This document shows, in pieces, positions 35,165-43,861 of a DNA stretch of 56,422 nt. Each line of letters begins with the position of its first letter. Positions within the stretch are counted from its first letter, which is position 1. The stretch is from a virus, in the IMG/VR virus record IMGVR_UViG_3300021591_000001, positions 1 to 56,422 of that record, one strand, 5' to 3'. Under the pieces are notes generated by a model. The model worked only from the letters and a program-made list of their open reading frames with translations, was not told where the DNA came from and did not search any database. Position numbers and translations under genes: made by a program.

Positions 35165-37950
35165 CCTAACAACCCTTGAACTTCAGGAGTCACTAAAATA
35201 CCACTAACAACTTCATCCTTGACGAAGCCGGAAAGTGTTTGCCTTCCAGCCTCGTCTAAAGCAATCGTTATGTTATCAACTCGCAGCTGCACGGGTTGAG
35301 TCAGAGGAGCTTGGGACACGCGAACACGTTCAGTCACGGTTTGTCGCTCGATAACCTGTGGCCGCTGCGCCACTTCACGTAGGGTTCTTTCAATATCCGG
35401 AGTCTCAACCGCAACACGATGTTCCACCTGCTCTCTTAAATCGACACGAGGCGGGCGCCATCTCTCAAGACGAGACACCGCATTTTCAAGGCCCGAAACT
35501 CTTACGTTGACATCCGGAGGTTGCGCTCGAGATATCGCATTACGAATCTCTTCCGCCGCGTCCTCTCCCTCAACCCTGACTCTCAAATCCCGCAAGTGTT
35601 GCAGCGCTGTTACAACCTGCGTCAAGCCTTCAGTCCGTACGGGAATCTCTGTTCGACGCAACCTCTCAGCAGCAGCAGTCGCGGAACGTTCCAAACCCTC
35701 AGTGCGTACAGGGATTTCAGTCTGCCGTAATCTCTCGATAGCTCTGTCAAGGGCGTCAGTGCGTACTGAAACAGGCGGTGGTGTTACCCTAGGAGTCACA
35801 GCTTCGGGGTGAGCAGGCCTTGGTGTAGGCGGCGGGGTAACCTGAGGACGTTCGCCCCTTGCTGGCGCCGGTTCTCTGCGCTCCTCGATCATCATCCGTA
35901 ACAGCTCTTGTCCGCGGCGCTGCTCGCGAAGCTCCTCAAGAAGGCGTCGAGACGTCTCATCTTGGGGTTGCACTCTCTGTAGCTGCCCTACCAAAAGCTG
36001 CCGTAGTGTTTCGATTTCTGCGACAGCGGGCTCGTACGAGAGGGTGAGGGGGCGCGGACGCTCGCCTCTTTGTATGCGTTCGTACTCGGTGCGCACTTGC
36101 TCGAGCAAACTACTTGGTATTCTCTCGCGGACTTGCCGCAAAATGTCACGAAGAGCTGAGACGTCAACAGGGCGGATATGTATGGTACCGATAACCCGTC
36201 CCTCGCGCCCAACGAGAGGTATTTCGACCCTTTCCGCACCTCTCCTGATTTGGTCTTCGATCCTTGCTGTGATATCGGGTGACCCAAGAGCCCTTTCGAG
36301 GGCATCAGCGAGAAGAGCCTGCGCAGCGGGAGTAGGAGCACCGATAATATTCGTAACCTCGGTACGAACCTGAGGTCTCCTCTCCAAAAACTCAGTCAAA
36401 GGTGTACGCCACTCTGGGCGTACCTCAACTTCCGCAACTCCCGGTCTTGGGAGAGGTATTCTATTTCCGAGCCACCGAACACCGTGCCAAATACCCCCCA
36501 CAATTTGCCGTGCAAGTCCTGGAGCTGTGCGGACCCTGATAGCGTCACCCTCTCGCGTTGGCAGGAACAAACCGTAAATCATCTCCATGCTCAGCCGTAT
36601 ACGCCGCAGGATATCTGTTGAATCGCGTAGGGTTTCACGTATTAAATCCTCAGTAGTCCTAAACCTATCAACAAGATCCTCTCCGCTCTCTCGCGTACGC
36701 TCTAAAGTTTGTAAAGCTTCTTCGACACGCCGAGCGAACTCAGGGTCTGTAGCGAGTCGTAACAGCTGCGGTCCTGTAAGGCGCCCAAGCATCGGGAATC
36801 CCTGCCGCGCAAGTTGTTCGAGCGCTACGCCCAAAAAGCGCGGAGGTACAATCTCTTGGAGCATTTCGTAAACTTGACGAAACGACTCAACAATCATCCT
36901 AGGAGCCATCCCAGGTGTCCTCAAGCCATAGACAAACAGTTGCTGCAAACCTCCTGTTGGCCCTTGAGAGAGGAGGCGCTGAAACTCTTCCTGCGCCTCC
37001 TCTATCGTCACTGTTGTCTGTCGCATTTCAGAAAGAATCCGCTGCACACCTTCCATACCACCGAAGATCTGCAAGATAGCTTGGGGTTGCTGCTGCAAAA
37101 CACCGAAAAGCATTGTCAGCGCGCGCGGTCCCATCTCCGCAACTGTGCGTATAAGAGAGCGAGAGACATCCGCGGCTAACTGCGGGTTGAAAATAGGACT
37201 ACTTCGCATCGCCTCATTCACGGACGCAACGACTGTAGCGACATCCTCGAGCGAAATGCCGAATCGCGCGTAAGCGTTGGTGAGCTCGTTAACAAGCCGT
37301 ATTTGGTCCTGAACGAGTAAACCACCTTGCTCGAAAAGAGTATACATCCGCTCAAACTCGCTCATAATCTGATCAGTGCTAGCGCGGAGGCCTAGAACCA
37401 TGTTTCTCCAAAGAGTTGAAAGATCGCGTAAAGAAACACCCCACGCCTTGTGGTATGTAATCAAACGCTCCATAACGGGGAAAATCTGGCTGAAATCTCG
37501 AATTCCGGTCTGAGCGACTGCCTCGATCAGTGCACGCGCTTCTTGGCGCGTTAAATAAAAGCGAAGGCGCAGCTCCTCAACGCGACCCACTACATCTCGG
37601 AAGCCCTCAGAGGTCACGCGTGCCCAGTCGCGAGAAACACCACCGCCTCTTGCAAGCTCCCGCTGCAAATCGACAAGCGTCATGTAATAGCTCTTAAGCT
37701 CGCGATATTGCCTCATGACAAAGGTCATTGCATCGCCAATAGTAGTGGGTATGTATGCTTGTCGCATCCACTGCAAAAACGTCTTCTGCGCAGACTGTAT
37801 TTGCGACTCCAGGAGCTTGGCCTTTTGGGCGCTTCCTTCCAGCACGTCGCTCAGATCGCGCATCTCGCGACGCGCCGCCATCGCGACGACCTCGAGAATG
37901 AAACGCTCAACATGGGGACCGATGTTAGCGAACAACCCTGCACCTAACAT
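35161..37950 (-). CDS. Tail tape measure protein
   Basis: 929 residues, the longest tail gene and the one next to the tail-assembly chaperone, as expected. Mostly helical with regular heptads; it carries no obvious transmembrane stretch beyond short Ala/Gly-rich parts. The C-terminal third has a Pro-rich linker (TPPPTPRPAHPEAVTP) and several imperfect ~27-residue repeats around TEIPVRTEGLERSATAA and PPDVNVRVSGLENAVSRL. It sets tail length and is passed into the host. Start ATG with GGAGGAG six bases upstream. A lytic domain is not seen. Confidence 0.85.
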   Translation of the reverse strand: MLGAGLFANIGPHVERFILEVVAMAARREMRDLSDVLEGSAQKAKLLESQIQSAQKTFLQWMRQAYIPTTIGDAMTFVMRQYRELKSYYMTLVDLQRELARGGGVSRDWARVTSEGFRDVVGRVEELRLRFYLTRQEARALIEAVAQTGIRDFSQIFPVMERLITYHKAWGVSLRDLSTLWRNMVLGLRASTDQIMSEFERMYTLFEQGGLLVQDQIRLVNELTNAYARFGISLEDVATVVASVNEAMRSSPIFNPQLAADVSRSLIRTVAEMGPRALTMLFGVLQQQPQAILQIFGGMEGVQRILSEMRQTTVTIEEAQEEFQRLLSQGPTGGLQQLFVYGLRTPGMAPRMIVESFRQVYEMLQEIVPPRFLGVALEQLARQGFPMLGRLTGPQLLRLATDPEFARRVEEALQTLERTRESGEDLVDRFRTTEDLIRETLRDSTDILRRIRLSMEMIYGLFLPTREGDAIRVRTAPGLARQIVGGIWHGVRWLGNRIPLPRPGVAEVEVRPEWRTPLTEFLERRPQVRTEVTNIIGAPTPAAQALLADALERALGSPDITARIEDQIRRGAERVEIPLVGREGRVIGTIHIRPVDVSALRDILRQVRERIPSSLLEQVRTEYERIQRGERPRPLTLSYEPAVAEIETLRQLLVGQLQRVQPQDETSRRLLEELREQRRGQELLRMMIEERREPAPARGERPQVTPPPTPRPAHPEAVTPRVTPPPVSVRTDALDRAIERLRQTEIPVRTEGLERSATAAAERLRRTEIPVRTEGLTQVVTALQHLRDLRVRVEGEDAAEEIRNAISRAQPPDVNVRVSGLENAVSRLERWRPPRVDLREQVEHRVAVETPDIERTLREVAQRPQVIERQTVTERVRVSQAPLTQPVQLRVDNITIALDEAGRQTLSGFVKDEVVSGILVTPEVQGLLG

Positions 37951-38654
37951 TTATAGCTCCTCCAGCTGCTTCGCGATTTCACCAAAAGACTCGTTGACAA
38001 CGCTCTCTTTGCCTCTTACTTCCGCCCAAAGCGTTGGATTCAACCAAGGGAGAACAAGTTCAAGCACATCGTAAACGAAAAGTTTTCGCTGACTCTCCAT
38101 CGAAACGGCCCAAAAGTAGAGAATCCAAAGCCCTAGCTCTGTGGGGGTTCTTCCTCCGAAAGCTCCTCCAAACTTGCTGAAAACGACTCCAACCAATTCT
38201 CCGATTCCGGGGATGCTTCCTGTTGTTTCGAGAATTTTTTTTTGACCTCTTGAACGAGCCTCTCCTGCTCCGCTCGCAGCTCCTCGTACGCCTCCTCCAG
38301 AAGCTGCAGGGTTGCTGGTTGACATTGCGAGAGGACCCACTGGCGCTGCTCGAGGGGAGTGGGTTCACGGCCGAAAGCGAGTTTAAACTGCTCCCTTATC
38401 TTTGACGGCATTTCTAAGGGCTCGCCGTCGATCCACTCGATCGCACGAGCTAAAATCTCACGACGGAGGGCGAGAGGCCGACCCAAAGTCTGATATCTGT
38501 CGGCCTCTCTAGAGGCGGCGAGTAGTTCCTCGTCAGATAGGAGGTGCAGCTTCACGGAAAGAGAAACTTCCTCTCCGCTTGGTAACCTCCCATGTATTTC
38601 GACGATCTTCTCAGGTAGCTTAAAAAGTTCAATCAGGATTTGAGATGCTCTCAT
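37951..38654 (-). CDS. Tail assembly chaperone, -1 frameshift product (gpGT-like)
   Basis: The short frame (next entry) runs from 38654 and, at a run of nine A residues, can slip -1 into a second frame that reads to a stop at 37951. The fusion would be about 234 residues: 139 of the first frame plus 95 of the second (ILETTGSIPGIGELVGVV to the end). The second frame lacks its own good start and stops one base before the tape-measure ATG region. In lambda and many tailed phages the tape-measure chaperone is made as a short and a shifted form in the same place, so a functional slip is likely. Confidence 0.8.
38133..38654 (-). CDS. Tail assembly chaperone, short form (gpG-like)
   Basis: 173 residues, in-frame product. 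Starts LIELFKLPEKIVEIHGRLPSGEEV with a beta-rich part followed by a helical, acidic tail (AYEELRAEQERLVQEVKKK, SASLEELSEEE). It is placed between tube and tape measure as chaperones are. In the normal frame it ends at 38133; the slip site is at 38243-38235. Confidence 0.82.
   Translation of the reverse strand: MRASQILIELFKLPEKIVEIHGRLPSGEEVSLSVKLHLLSDEELLAASREADRYQTLGRPLALRREILARAIEWIDGEPLEMPSKIREQFKLAFGREPTPLEQRQWVLSQCQPATLQLLEEAYEELRAEQERLVQEVKKKFSKQQEASPESENWLESFSASLEELSEEEPPQS
38235..38243 (-). promoter_or_regulatory. Programmed -1 frameshift slippery site (A9)
   Basis: Minus strand reads GTC AAA AAA AAA TTC in the short frame (codons Lys138-Lys140). A run of nine A allows both tRNAs to re-pair after slipping back one base, leading into the 129-codon second frame. 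A stimulatory stem-loop or ribosome-binding-like site was not identified by eye. Slip efficiency unknown. Confidence 0.75.
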
Positions 38655-38663
38655 GAGCTCATC

Positions 38664-39239
38664 CTATATGCTCAGTATAGGACGCTTTGAAGCAACCGCA
38701 TAAAAGTCGGTCAAGTTGTTGTGCTTGACAAACCTCACCTGTATTGTAGCAGTTTCAGCAACTTGTGCTGTCGTTTGATTCAACGTACGGTTAACGTTCG
38801 AGATCATGCAATCAACATAGGTGTTCTGCTCCAGAGCATCAGAGCCGGGTATATTACAAATCTCCTCGATCTCGAACGGTACCTTCATCCAGTTCAGGTC
38901 GAGGTTGCTTCCGAACGGAAAACCGAGAGCCGCTGTTAAGGGGCGTCGATAAAGAGCAATATGGTTTACTGCAATCTGCACGTCAGCGGGTGCCGGAACC
39001 ATCTCAAAAGGCCACCCGCCGTTATTCGCTATGCCGCGAAGGCGCACAATCTGTCGCGTCGAAGAAGGTGTAAACGATTGAAACGTGCCTACTGGGTGTC
39101 CGTTGACCTTCAAAGTGTAAGCGTAAAATACGCGTGCCGCAGTGGGTGGGACCAAAACCTCGTTAGCTACAGGGCCGGGAGGAGTGAACTCTTCGTAACT
39201 CTCCTGTATTCTATTGTTATCATCAGCATTCCAAAGCAT
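38664..39239 (-). CDS. Tail tube protein
   Basis: 191 residues directly after the sheath gene. A beta-rich tube-like pattern: YTLKVNGHPVGTFQSFTPSS at the front, KVPFEIEEICN and TQAVAETATIQVRFVKHN-like end. Tube proteins form the inner channel under the sheath. AAGGAGGG precedes the ATG. The call rests mainly on position between sheath and chaperone. Confidence 0.78.
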   Translation of the reverse strand: MLWNADDNNRIQESYEEFTPPGPVANEVLVPPTAARVFYAYTLKVNGHPVGTFQSFTPSSTRQIVRLRGIANNGGWPFEMVPAPADVQIAVNHIALYRRPLTAALGFPFGSNLDLNWMKVPFEIEEICNIPGSDALEQNTYVDCMISNVNRTLNQTTAQVAETATIQVRFVKHNNLTDFYAVASKRPILSI

Positions 39240-39251
39240 ATGAGTCCCTCC

Positions 39252-40754
39252 TTATACACCAAACATGAAAGTAACGTCGATCCAATTCGCAGGCCACAGC
39301 GGAAGGAGACTGAAGGAAACCGCTATGGTCCGCGGGTCATCGCTTGTCGAAACGTCGACGTTTTCAAAACCGCGAATAATGCCGCGAGACGTCAAGGTGG
39401 TCAACATCACATCAACATAGGCGGAAACCTCACTCAGTGTCGTCGAAGAAATCAACCGCCCCACAAACTGGTCGCTGAGAAGATTCAAACAATACTGCTT
39501 GACAAAGTCCTCGACCTCGGTAATGTTACCTTCCTGAGTTTCAGCCGCTGTAAGATCGGTTGTAATCCAATGGTTGCAGTAGACGAGGGAATCGCGCGTG
39601 TAAAAAACGGTTACACCATTACCACCCAATGTAATCCGGTCCTGTTTCGAAATGGTACGCTCGAGAGTAAGACCTGAAACGATCTGGTTCGTGATGGTCT
39701 TGGACGCTTTGTCCAGGCCGCATATCTTTCCAGCTGCAGCAGCGGCAAGCAAAGTGCCATTCAATGTAAGCGTCGTCGAGGTGTAACCCTGCTTCACAGA
39801 CCTGGTGATAACGTCGGGAGCGATCACTGTAAAACGTCGCGTCTCAGGGGATCCAACGTTTCTCACAAAGTTAGCCAAGCTTTGTGCGGAGGTGAGCATC
39901 GCGCTCTTGTCGCTGGCGGTTAGCACTCCGAAGAGGGCAACACGCCATCGCGCTTCAGTCGAGGTTGACGCGTTGCGGACGCTCGTGATAGTGGGTAGCA
40001 CAATGTTGGTGTGATAAAATGACTCAGTGATCACTGAAGTCGTCGGCAGGACAGGAACAACAATGCGGCACTGCTCCAGAGGTACCTCATCTAGCTTCTC
40101 GATGGCGGTTTCGAAGGCAGTCGTCCAATCGGATTCCGAAAGGGAGCTGAAGCCGTCGCCCGGAAGAGGATTGGCCTCCCCGAAGTCAAGCTGTATAATT
40201 CCTACAGCAGGTGCGCCATTGGCAAAAGCCAAAGCCCCCGCAACAGAAACGAGGTTCTCAGCACTTTCTCCGCCATGGGCAAGCTGCAGGTCCGTGAGAT
40301 TGTAGTACACGGTAAAGTCGTAGCGGCTTGATGGGGCGCTCGCGTAGTAGGTAACGTAAACATCATCGGTATCCGAGAGTCCTTGCGTGTTACCACCTCC
40401 GGAAACTGCAAAAGTCAGCGTCTTAGGAGAGGACGTATCATCATACGTCGCTTCAATGCTATACGATGAATTCGTACACGCTCCTCCGATCGCAGTGTCG
40501 TAGTCAAAAAGATCGTTACCGCCAGATGCTGTACCCGCGCGAAGAAGTCGTACGCAGTCATCCGGGAGGTCGATTGATGTAGTTTCGCTTTCCGCGAGAT
40601 TCAGATCAACATTATTGTAGGTTGCCGTTTTGAGTTCGACGTTGGAGCCAGGGCCGATGAACACGGGGATACGGAAGCCAGGAGAAACGGCAGGTATCCC
40701 TCTGTTGATCGTACGCTCCACATAAACACCCGGTACGCGGTAATTACTCAGCAT
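39252..40754 (-). CDS. Tail sheath protein
   Basis: 500 residues. Starts MLSNYRVPGVYVERT and runs to IDVTFMFGV; the opening VPGVYVER motif, the central RFTVIAPDVITR-type part and the end RTIAVSFSLLPLWPANWI match contractile-tail sheath proteins. It shortens around the tube during infection and proves the contractile type. AAAGGAGGAG lies eight bases before ATG. Residues 85-165 look like an inserted variable domain. Confidence 0.92.
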   Translation of the reverse strand: MLSNYRVPGVYVERTINRGIPAVSPGFRIPVFIGPGSNVELKTATYNNVDLNLAESETTSIDLPDDCVRLLRAGTASGGNDLFDYDTAIGGACTNSSYSIEATYDDTSSPKTLTFAVSGGGNTQGLSDTDDVYVTYYASAPSSRYDFTVYYNLTDLQLAHGGESAENLVSVAGALAFANGAPAVGIIQLDFGEANPLPGDGFSSLSESDWTTAFETAIEKLDEVPLEQCRIVVPVLPTTSVITESFYHTNIVLPTITSVRNASTSTEARWRVALFGVLTASDKSAMLTSAQSLANFVRNVGSPETRRFTVIAPDVITRSVKQGYTSTTLTLNGTLLAAAAAGKICGLDKASKTITNQIVSGLTLERTISKQDRITLGGNGVTVFYTRDSLVYCNHWITTDLTAAETQEGNITEVEDFVKQYCLNLLSDQFVGRLISSTTLSEVSAYVDVMLTTLTSRGIIRGFENVDVSTSDDPRTIAVSFSLLPLWPANWIDVTFMFGV

Positions 40755-40793
40755 CGCTTAAACTCCTCCTTTAAAAGCCTGAAATTTCGCCGG

Positions 40794-41360
40794 CTAAAGC
40801 ACTACAATCTGAGAAATTGTGTCCCTCCTGACCAGAATGCGGAAATCAGCTGTCAGTGAAACTGAAAGTCTCGTTATCCAAACACTCTCCTGTTCAGGAG
40901 CTCCTGGAGCTTTGCCGGCTTCTGCAACACTAATATCGTTGGAAAGTAACATCAGATAGTCGTTGTAAATTTGTTCTCTCAAAAGAGTAAGCAAGAAGGC
41001 AGCCCTGTCAGCTATGAGCTGCTGCGTCTTCTGCGAATTCGAGGCGCAAAGGAGCTCTAGGGTGAACGCACCCTGCCCGCCGCGAACCTCGTAGGTTGCA
41101 CCAACCTCCCCGAACTCACCTGTAGTGTCTTGAAGTTCTGAAATCAACCCACCTATCGTGATATCAATGGCACGTCCCCTAGCGTTTTGTGTCACTATTG
41201 CAGGCAAAAGGCGACTATCCCACTCTTCGGCGTCGACAACGTGAACTTGCGGTATCTCCAGCCACTCGTAGCCATCGTAGACACGAACTGCCTCTTCAAA
41301 ATATGGCTTCAACACCTTTATAATGTTCTGCCGTGCACGCCTCGTAAACTGATAAACCAC
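40794..41360 (-). CDS. Neck or tail-completion protein
   Basis: 188 residues from GTG 41360 (GAGGAGG seven bases upstream; 43-base overlap with the upstream small gene). Mixed alpha/beta, no known motif. Features such as WLEIPQVHVVDAEEWDSRLLPAIV resemble completion or connector proteins that cap the tail in other phages. The position before the sheath fits that role. Not firmly recognised. Confidence 0.65.
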   Translation of the reverse strand: MVYQFTRRARQNIIKVLKPYFEEAVRVYDGYEWLEIPQVHVVDAEEWDSRLLPAIVTQNARGRAIDITIGGLISELQDTTGEFGEVGATYEVRGGQGAFTLELLCASNSQKTQQLIADRAAFLLTLLREQIYNDYLMLLSNDISVAEAGKAPGAPEQESVWITRLSVSLTADFRILVRRDTISQIVVL

Positions 41361-41557
41361 TGCAAGGCCTCCTCAATTGCAAGTTTGAAAGCCTCCCTAT
41401 CTAGTAAACCACTAACAACAAAGTCTACTTTCCCCCCATCAAAACCCACGCGTTCAACACGCACTCCAAAATCTTCCAAAAGAGAACCTACCCTTTGCCA
41501 AAACTCGCCTTGCTCGAAGGCTTTCAAATATGTGTCCAAAACTCCCTCAACCCTCAT
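41318..41557 (-). CDS. Small protein of the neck cluster
   Basis: 79 residues. ATG preceded by AAGGATAATGAG; the end overlaps the next gene by 43 bases, so translation is coupled. Composition is mixed: VERVGFDGGKVDFVVSGLLDR suggests two strands and a helix. Not recognised. It lies immediately beside the TnpB element, which separates it from the genes upstream; whether the element displaced part of its promoter region is unclear. Confidence 0.6.
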   Translation of the reverse strand: MRVEGVLDTYLKAFEQGEFWQRVGSLLEDFGVRVERVGFDGGKVDFVVSGLLDREAFKLAIEEALQWFISLRGVHGRTL

Positions 41558-41605
41558 CTCATTATCCTTAAAAGTTGCTAGTCCAAAGGAAAGCTATATT
41601 AGGAC

Positions 41606-41651
41606 TTACGCAGTTGCCTGCGCTTCCCTGCGTACCGCTCCGAAGAGCGGT
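41606..41651 (-). ncRNA. Candidate omega/right-end guide RNA scaffold of the TnpB element
   Basis: At the 3' end of tnpB two stems stand together: CCGCTC-TTCG-GAGCGG (41650-41635, a UUCG tetraloop) and TACGCAG...CTGCGTA (41634-41628 with 41613-41607). In TnpB elements the guide RNA derives from this region, with the guide taken from the flank just outside (here toward 41605-41585). The 5' end and processing point are unknown. Confidence 0.45.
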
Positions 41652-42892
41652 AGAGGCAGAGCCACCAGGAGCACCCACGACCCCCTGCCCGCTGAAAGAG
41701 ACTGTCGTCTCACAAACAACTTCCTGCTCTCCCCTAACGAACCCTTCGTCCCTTCCAGCGGAAGTTGTTTCTTGCCCCGCCGAGCTATGTTCCGCGCTGC
41801 CACCGCATGGCGGTTCATCCTCAACCCACAGCGACACACCAGTTCCTCTCGCCCCCTTAGGCTCTCCCCGCATACCGGGCAAGTCTGACTGGTGTAGGCG
41901 GGATTCACTTCTATCATAGGTACACCGTATACCTCCGCCTTGTCCTTCAGAAGGCGAAGAAACCTCCGAATGCTCCACTGATTGAGCAACCGACGCCGCA
42001 TCCGCTTCGGCTTCCCCCTTATCCGTCCCTTCAATCCCTTGAGATCCTCTACCACCAACGCTCCCCCACAGGACAGCGCCATCCAGATTAGCCTCAAGGC
42101 GACCGCGTGCCAGAAGGCTTCCGTTTTCTGCCGCCGAAGCGCTCCGTGCTTGCGCTGTATTTTCGCTTTAGCCTTCGGATTGTGCTTCCCCCGGCATCCC
42201 CGCTGAATGCGCTTGTCGTGCTCGGCGTTCACCAGGGGAACATATGCAGTATCCAGTTTACACTCTCCGCCGGCCTCAATGAAGACATCCAGGCTTCTCT
42301 CGTTGCTGTCCACCCCAATCAGGGTCCGAGGCGCGTAAGGGGATAGGTCGGGAAACTTCAACGGGATTATCAGCCGGCTCCGGCTCAAGGTCGGCTCGCC
42401 CCAGTCGCATTCCCCCCGTGCCCATGCCTCCACATATCGCCGGTACTTGTGATGCGGCCGAAAGCGAAGCACAACAGGCGCTTTGTCCCTCGCCAAAACC
42501 CTAATACGAACCGTTAAGTACTCCCCGTCCCACTCCCAGCGGAAAGTGCTCTTGTCCACGTAAACCCAAACCTTTTTGATTCGAGGCCGCTCACTTCCCT
42601 TGTCTCCTTCTTTCTCTCCTTCCCCCTTCCTCCTCCTTTTCCTCTGCCGGCGTTGGAACGCATGGACGATGGCCGCCGCAGTGCGTGTCGCCTTCTGCGC
42701 CCAGCAGGAATGTAACTTCGGAAACTGCTCCCGAAAGGTGGGATAGAGGGCCTTCACGATGGTGTGCGTGGAAGTCTTCCTATTGTCCAGTGCCCACTTG
42801 ACGGCCTGCTGGGTCATTTGCCCACAGGCGTCAAGGAGATGGTTTATCTTTTCGTTCGGCTTAAAAGTAAACCTGAGGGCTACGGTAGGCAT
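41606..42892 (-). CDS. tnpB: TnpB-family RNA-guided nuclease with altered RuvC motif III
   Basis: 428 residues. RuvC motif I has Asp195 (IGVDSNERS), motif II Glu282 (VVEDLKGLKGR), and the zinc finger CPVCG...CRCG (Cys338, 341, 353, 355). Motif III, normally Asp in DRDxNAARNI, reads NRHAVAARNIA with His362; a single base change GAT to CAT would do this. Basic N-terminal and finger parts bind the guide RNA. TnpB cuts DNA matching the RNA made from the element's right end. The lost Asp suggests a nuclease-poor or dead form, but some branches may use other residues. About 60 residues follow the zinc finger, longer than usual. Start has GGGAGG five bases upstream. Confidence 0.88.
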   Translation of the reverse strand: MPTVALRFTFKPNEKINHLLDACGQMTQQAVKWALDNRKTSTHTIVKALYPTFREQFPKLHSCWAQKATRTAAAIVHAFQRRQRKRRRKGEGEKEGDKGSERPRIKKVWVYVDKSTFRWEWDGEYLTVRIRVLARDKAPVVLRFRPHHKYRRYVEAWARGECDWGEPTLSRSRLIIPLKFPDLSPYAPRTLIGVDSNERSLDVFIEAGGECKLDTAYVPLVNAEHDKRIQRGCRGKHNPKAKAKIQRKHGALRRQKTEAFWHAVALRLIWMALSCGGALVVEDLKGLKGRIRGKPKRMRRRLLNQWSIRRFLRLLKDKAEVYGVPMIEVNPAYTSQTCPVCGESLRGREELVCRCGLRMNRHAVAARNIARRGKKQLPLEGTKGSLGESRKLFVRRQSLSAGRGSWVLLVALPLPLFGAVRREAQATA

Positions 42893-42935
42893 GGTTTCCT
42901 CCCTTTCCTAAGGATACCACAACCTGTTCCGCCCG

Positions 42936-43856
42936 TCATAATTCCAACTTATATATAATGTGGTTTGGCTGAATAAGTTGCAGTCTAAACTTCTGGTGTA
43001 GGATTTCTGGCTCTGTGAAAGTACTGTTTTGTCGCACCGTCGAAAACTGATGTTCTGTGACCCAATATCTTAAATAACTCTCCCCGTAGCGCCGTTCAAC
43101 CCTACCTCCGTAGAAGGACTCAGCGTCTACTTTACGGACGATGACATCCCAATCTCGGAGGCGTGGCTCAGGACCTGTCCACGACATGTTAACAGTTTCA
43201 ACGACAATACCTAAGTCAGTGACACGCACTCGCTGTGTAGTGATAGGTACTCTTATGAGAATAGTATTAGCCGGTTTCAAAAGTTGTCTGCCGAAGTATT
43301 CTGCTGGACAAGTGTACACATCGTAGCCACCCACAATACCAGTACCGTAACAAATAGGGCATTCTCCAGCTTGCGGTCTGAACGCGATATCACTTTCAGG
43401 ATCAACACACCGACACACCTCTTCGTAAGAGTACGTGATCGTATGTCCTGCAGGTGAGAAGGGAAGGTAAACATAAACCTTTTCATCCTCAGCACTGCTT
43501 GTCGCCTCACCCTTAGCGACATAGAGGAAGTATGTGCCGCCTTGAAGCTGCCTCAAAGACGGTGCACGCTCCAACTCAGTACCATCACAAAAAACGGAGA
43601 AGCGTTTCAGATGCGGACGTCCTAGCCGTTGCGAGTAGTCAACCTCACCAACGTAGACGGGTAGGGACGTTTTTTGTAGTGGGTTTTGCAGATCAGCGAT
43701 CTCAACTTTCTGCGTCGAAAAATCCGAAATCACTCCGGTAACAGTTTCGCCACGCCACCTCCGCCGCAAGAGTATCACAGGTTCATGCGCCTGTCTCTGA
43801 AGGAGGCCGTTGAAGTAACGAATTGTGTCGAGAAAACGCTGGTTTAAAAGTCTCAT
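42936..43856 (-). CDS. Neck/connector-type virion protein with zinc-type motif
   Basis: 306 residues. Mostly beta-like; the middle has CRCVDPESDI...CPICYGTG, four cysteines that could bind zinc, comparable to CPRCNGTG in the gp25-like protein at 30094. The N-terminus (LLRRRWRGETVTGVISDF) and a late TDLGIVVETVNMSWTGP segment resemble connector proteins of other phages. Position between the head genes and the sheath fits a head-tail connector. Not firmly recognised. Confidence 0.6.
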   Translation of the reverse strand: MRLLNQRFLDTIRYFNGLLQRQAHEPVILLRRRWRGETVTGVISDFSTQKVEIADLQNPLQKTSLPVYVGEVDYSQRLGRPHLKRFSVFCDGTELERAPSLRQLQGGTYFLYVAKGEATSSAEDEKVYVYLPFSPAGHTITYSYEEVCRCVDPESDIAFRPQAGECPICYGTGIVGGYDVYTCPAEYFGRQLLKPANTILIRVPITTQRVRVTDLGIVVETVNMSWTGPEPRLRDWDVIVRKVDAESFYGGRVERRYGESYLRYWVTEHQFSTVRQNSTFTEPEILHQKFRLQLIQPNHIIYKLEL

Positions 43857-43861
43857 CTAGA

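Larger units (their letters stand above)
41606..42935 (-). mobile_element. IS200/IS605-type TnpB-only element
   Basis: A single tnpB gene with flanking ~45-base segments, inserted between two virion genes: the upstream gene ends at 42936 and the next starts at 41557. The stretch differs in base use (GC-rich, CGC and CCC codons) from its neighbours. No TnpA transposase is present, so mobility would need help in trans. Exact ends cannot be set; the span given runs from tnpB stop to the neighbouring gene end. Confidence 0.65.

Noticed and set aside
41606-42892. IscB or Cas9-like nuclease
   Set aside because: Only RuvC motifs and a zinc finger are present; no HNH domain between RuvC parts, so TnpB fits.
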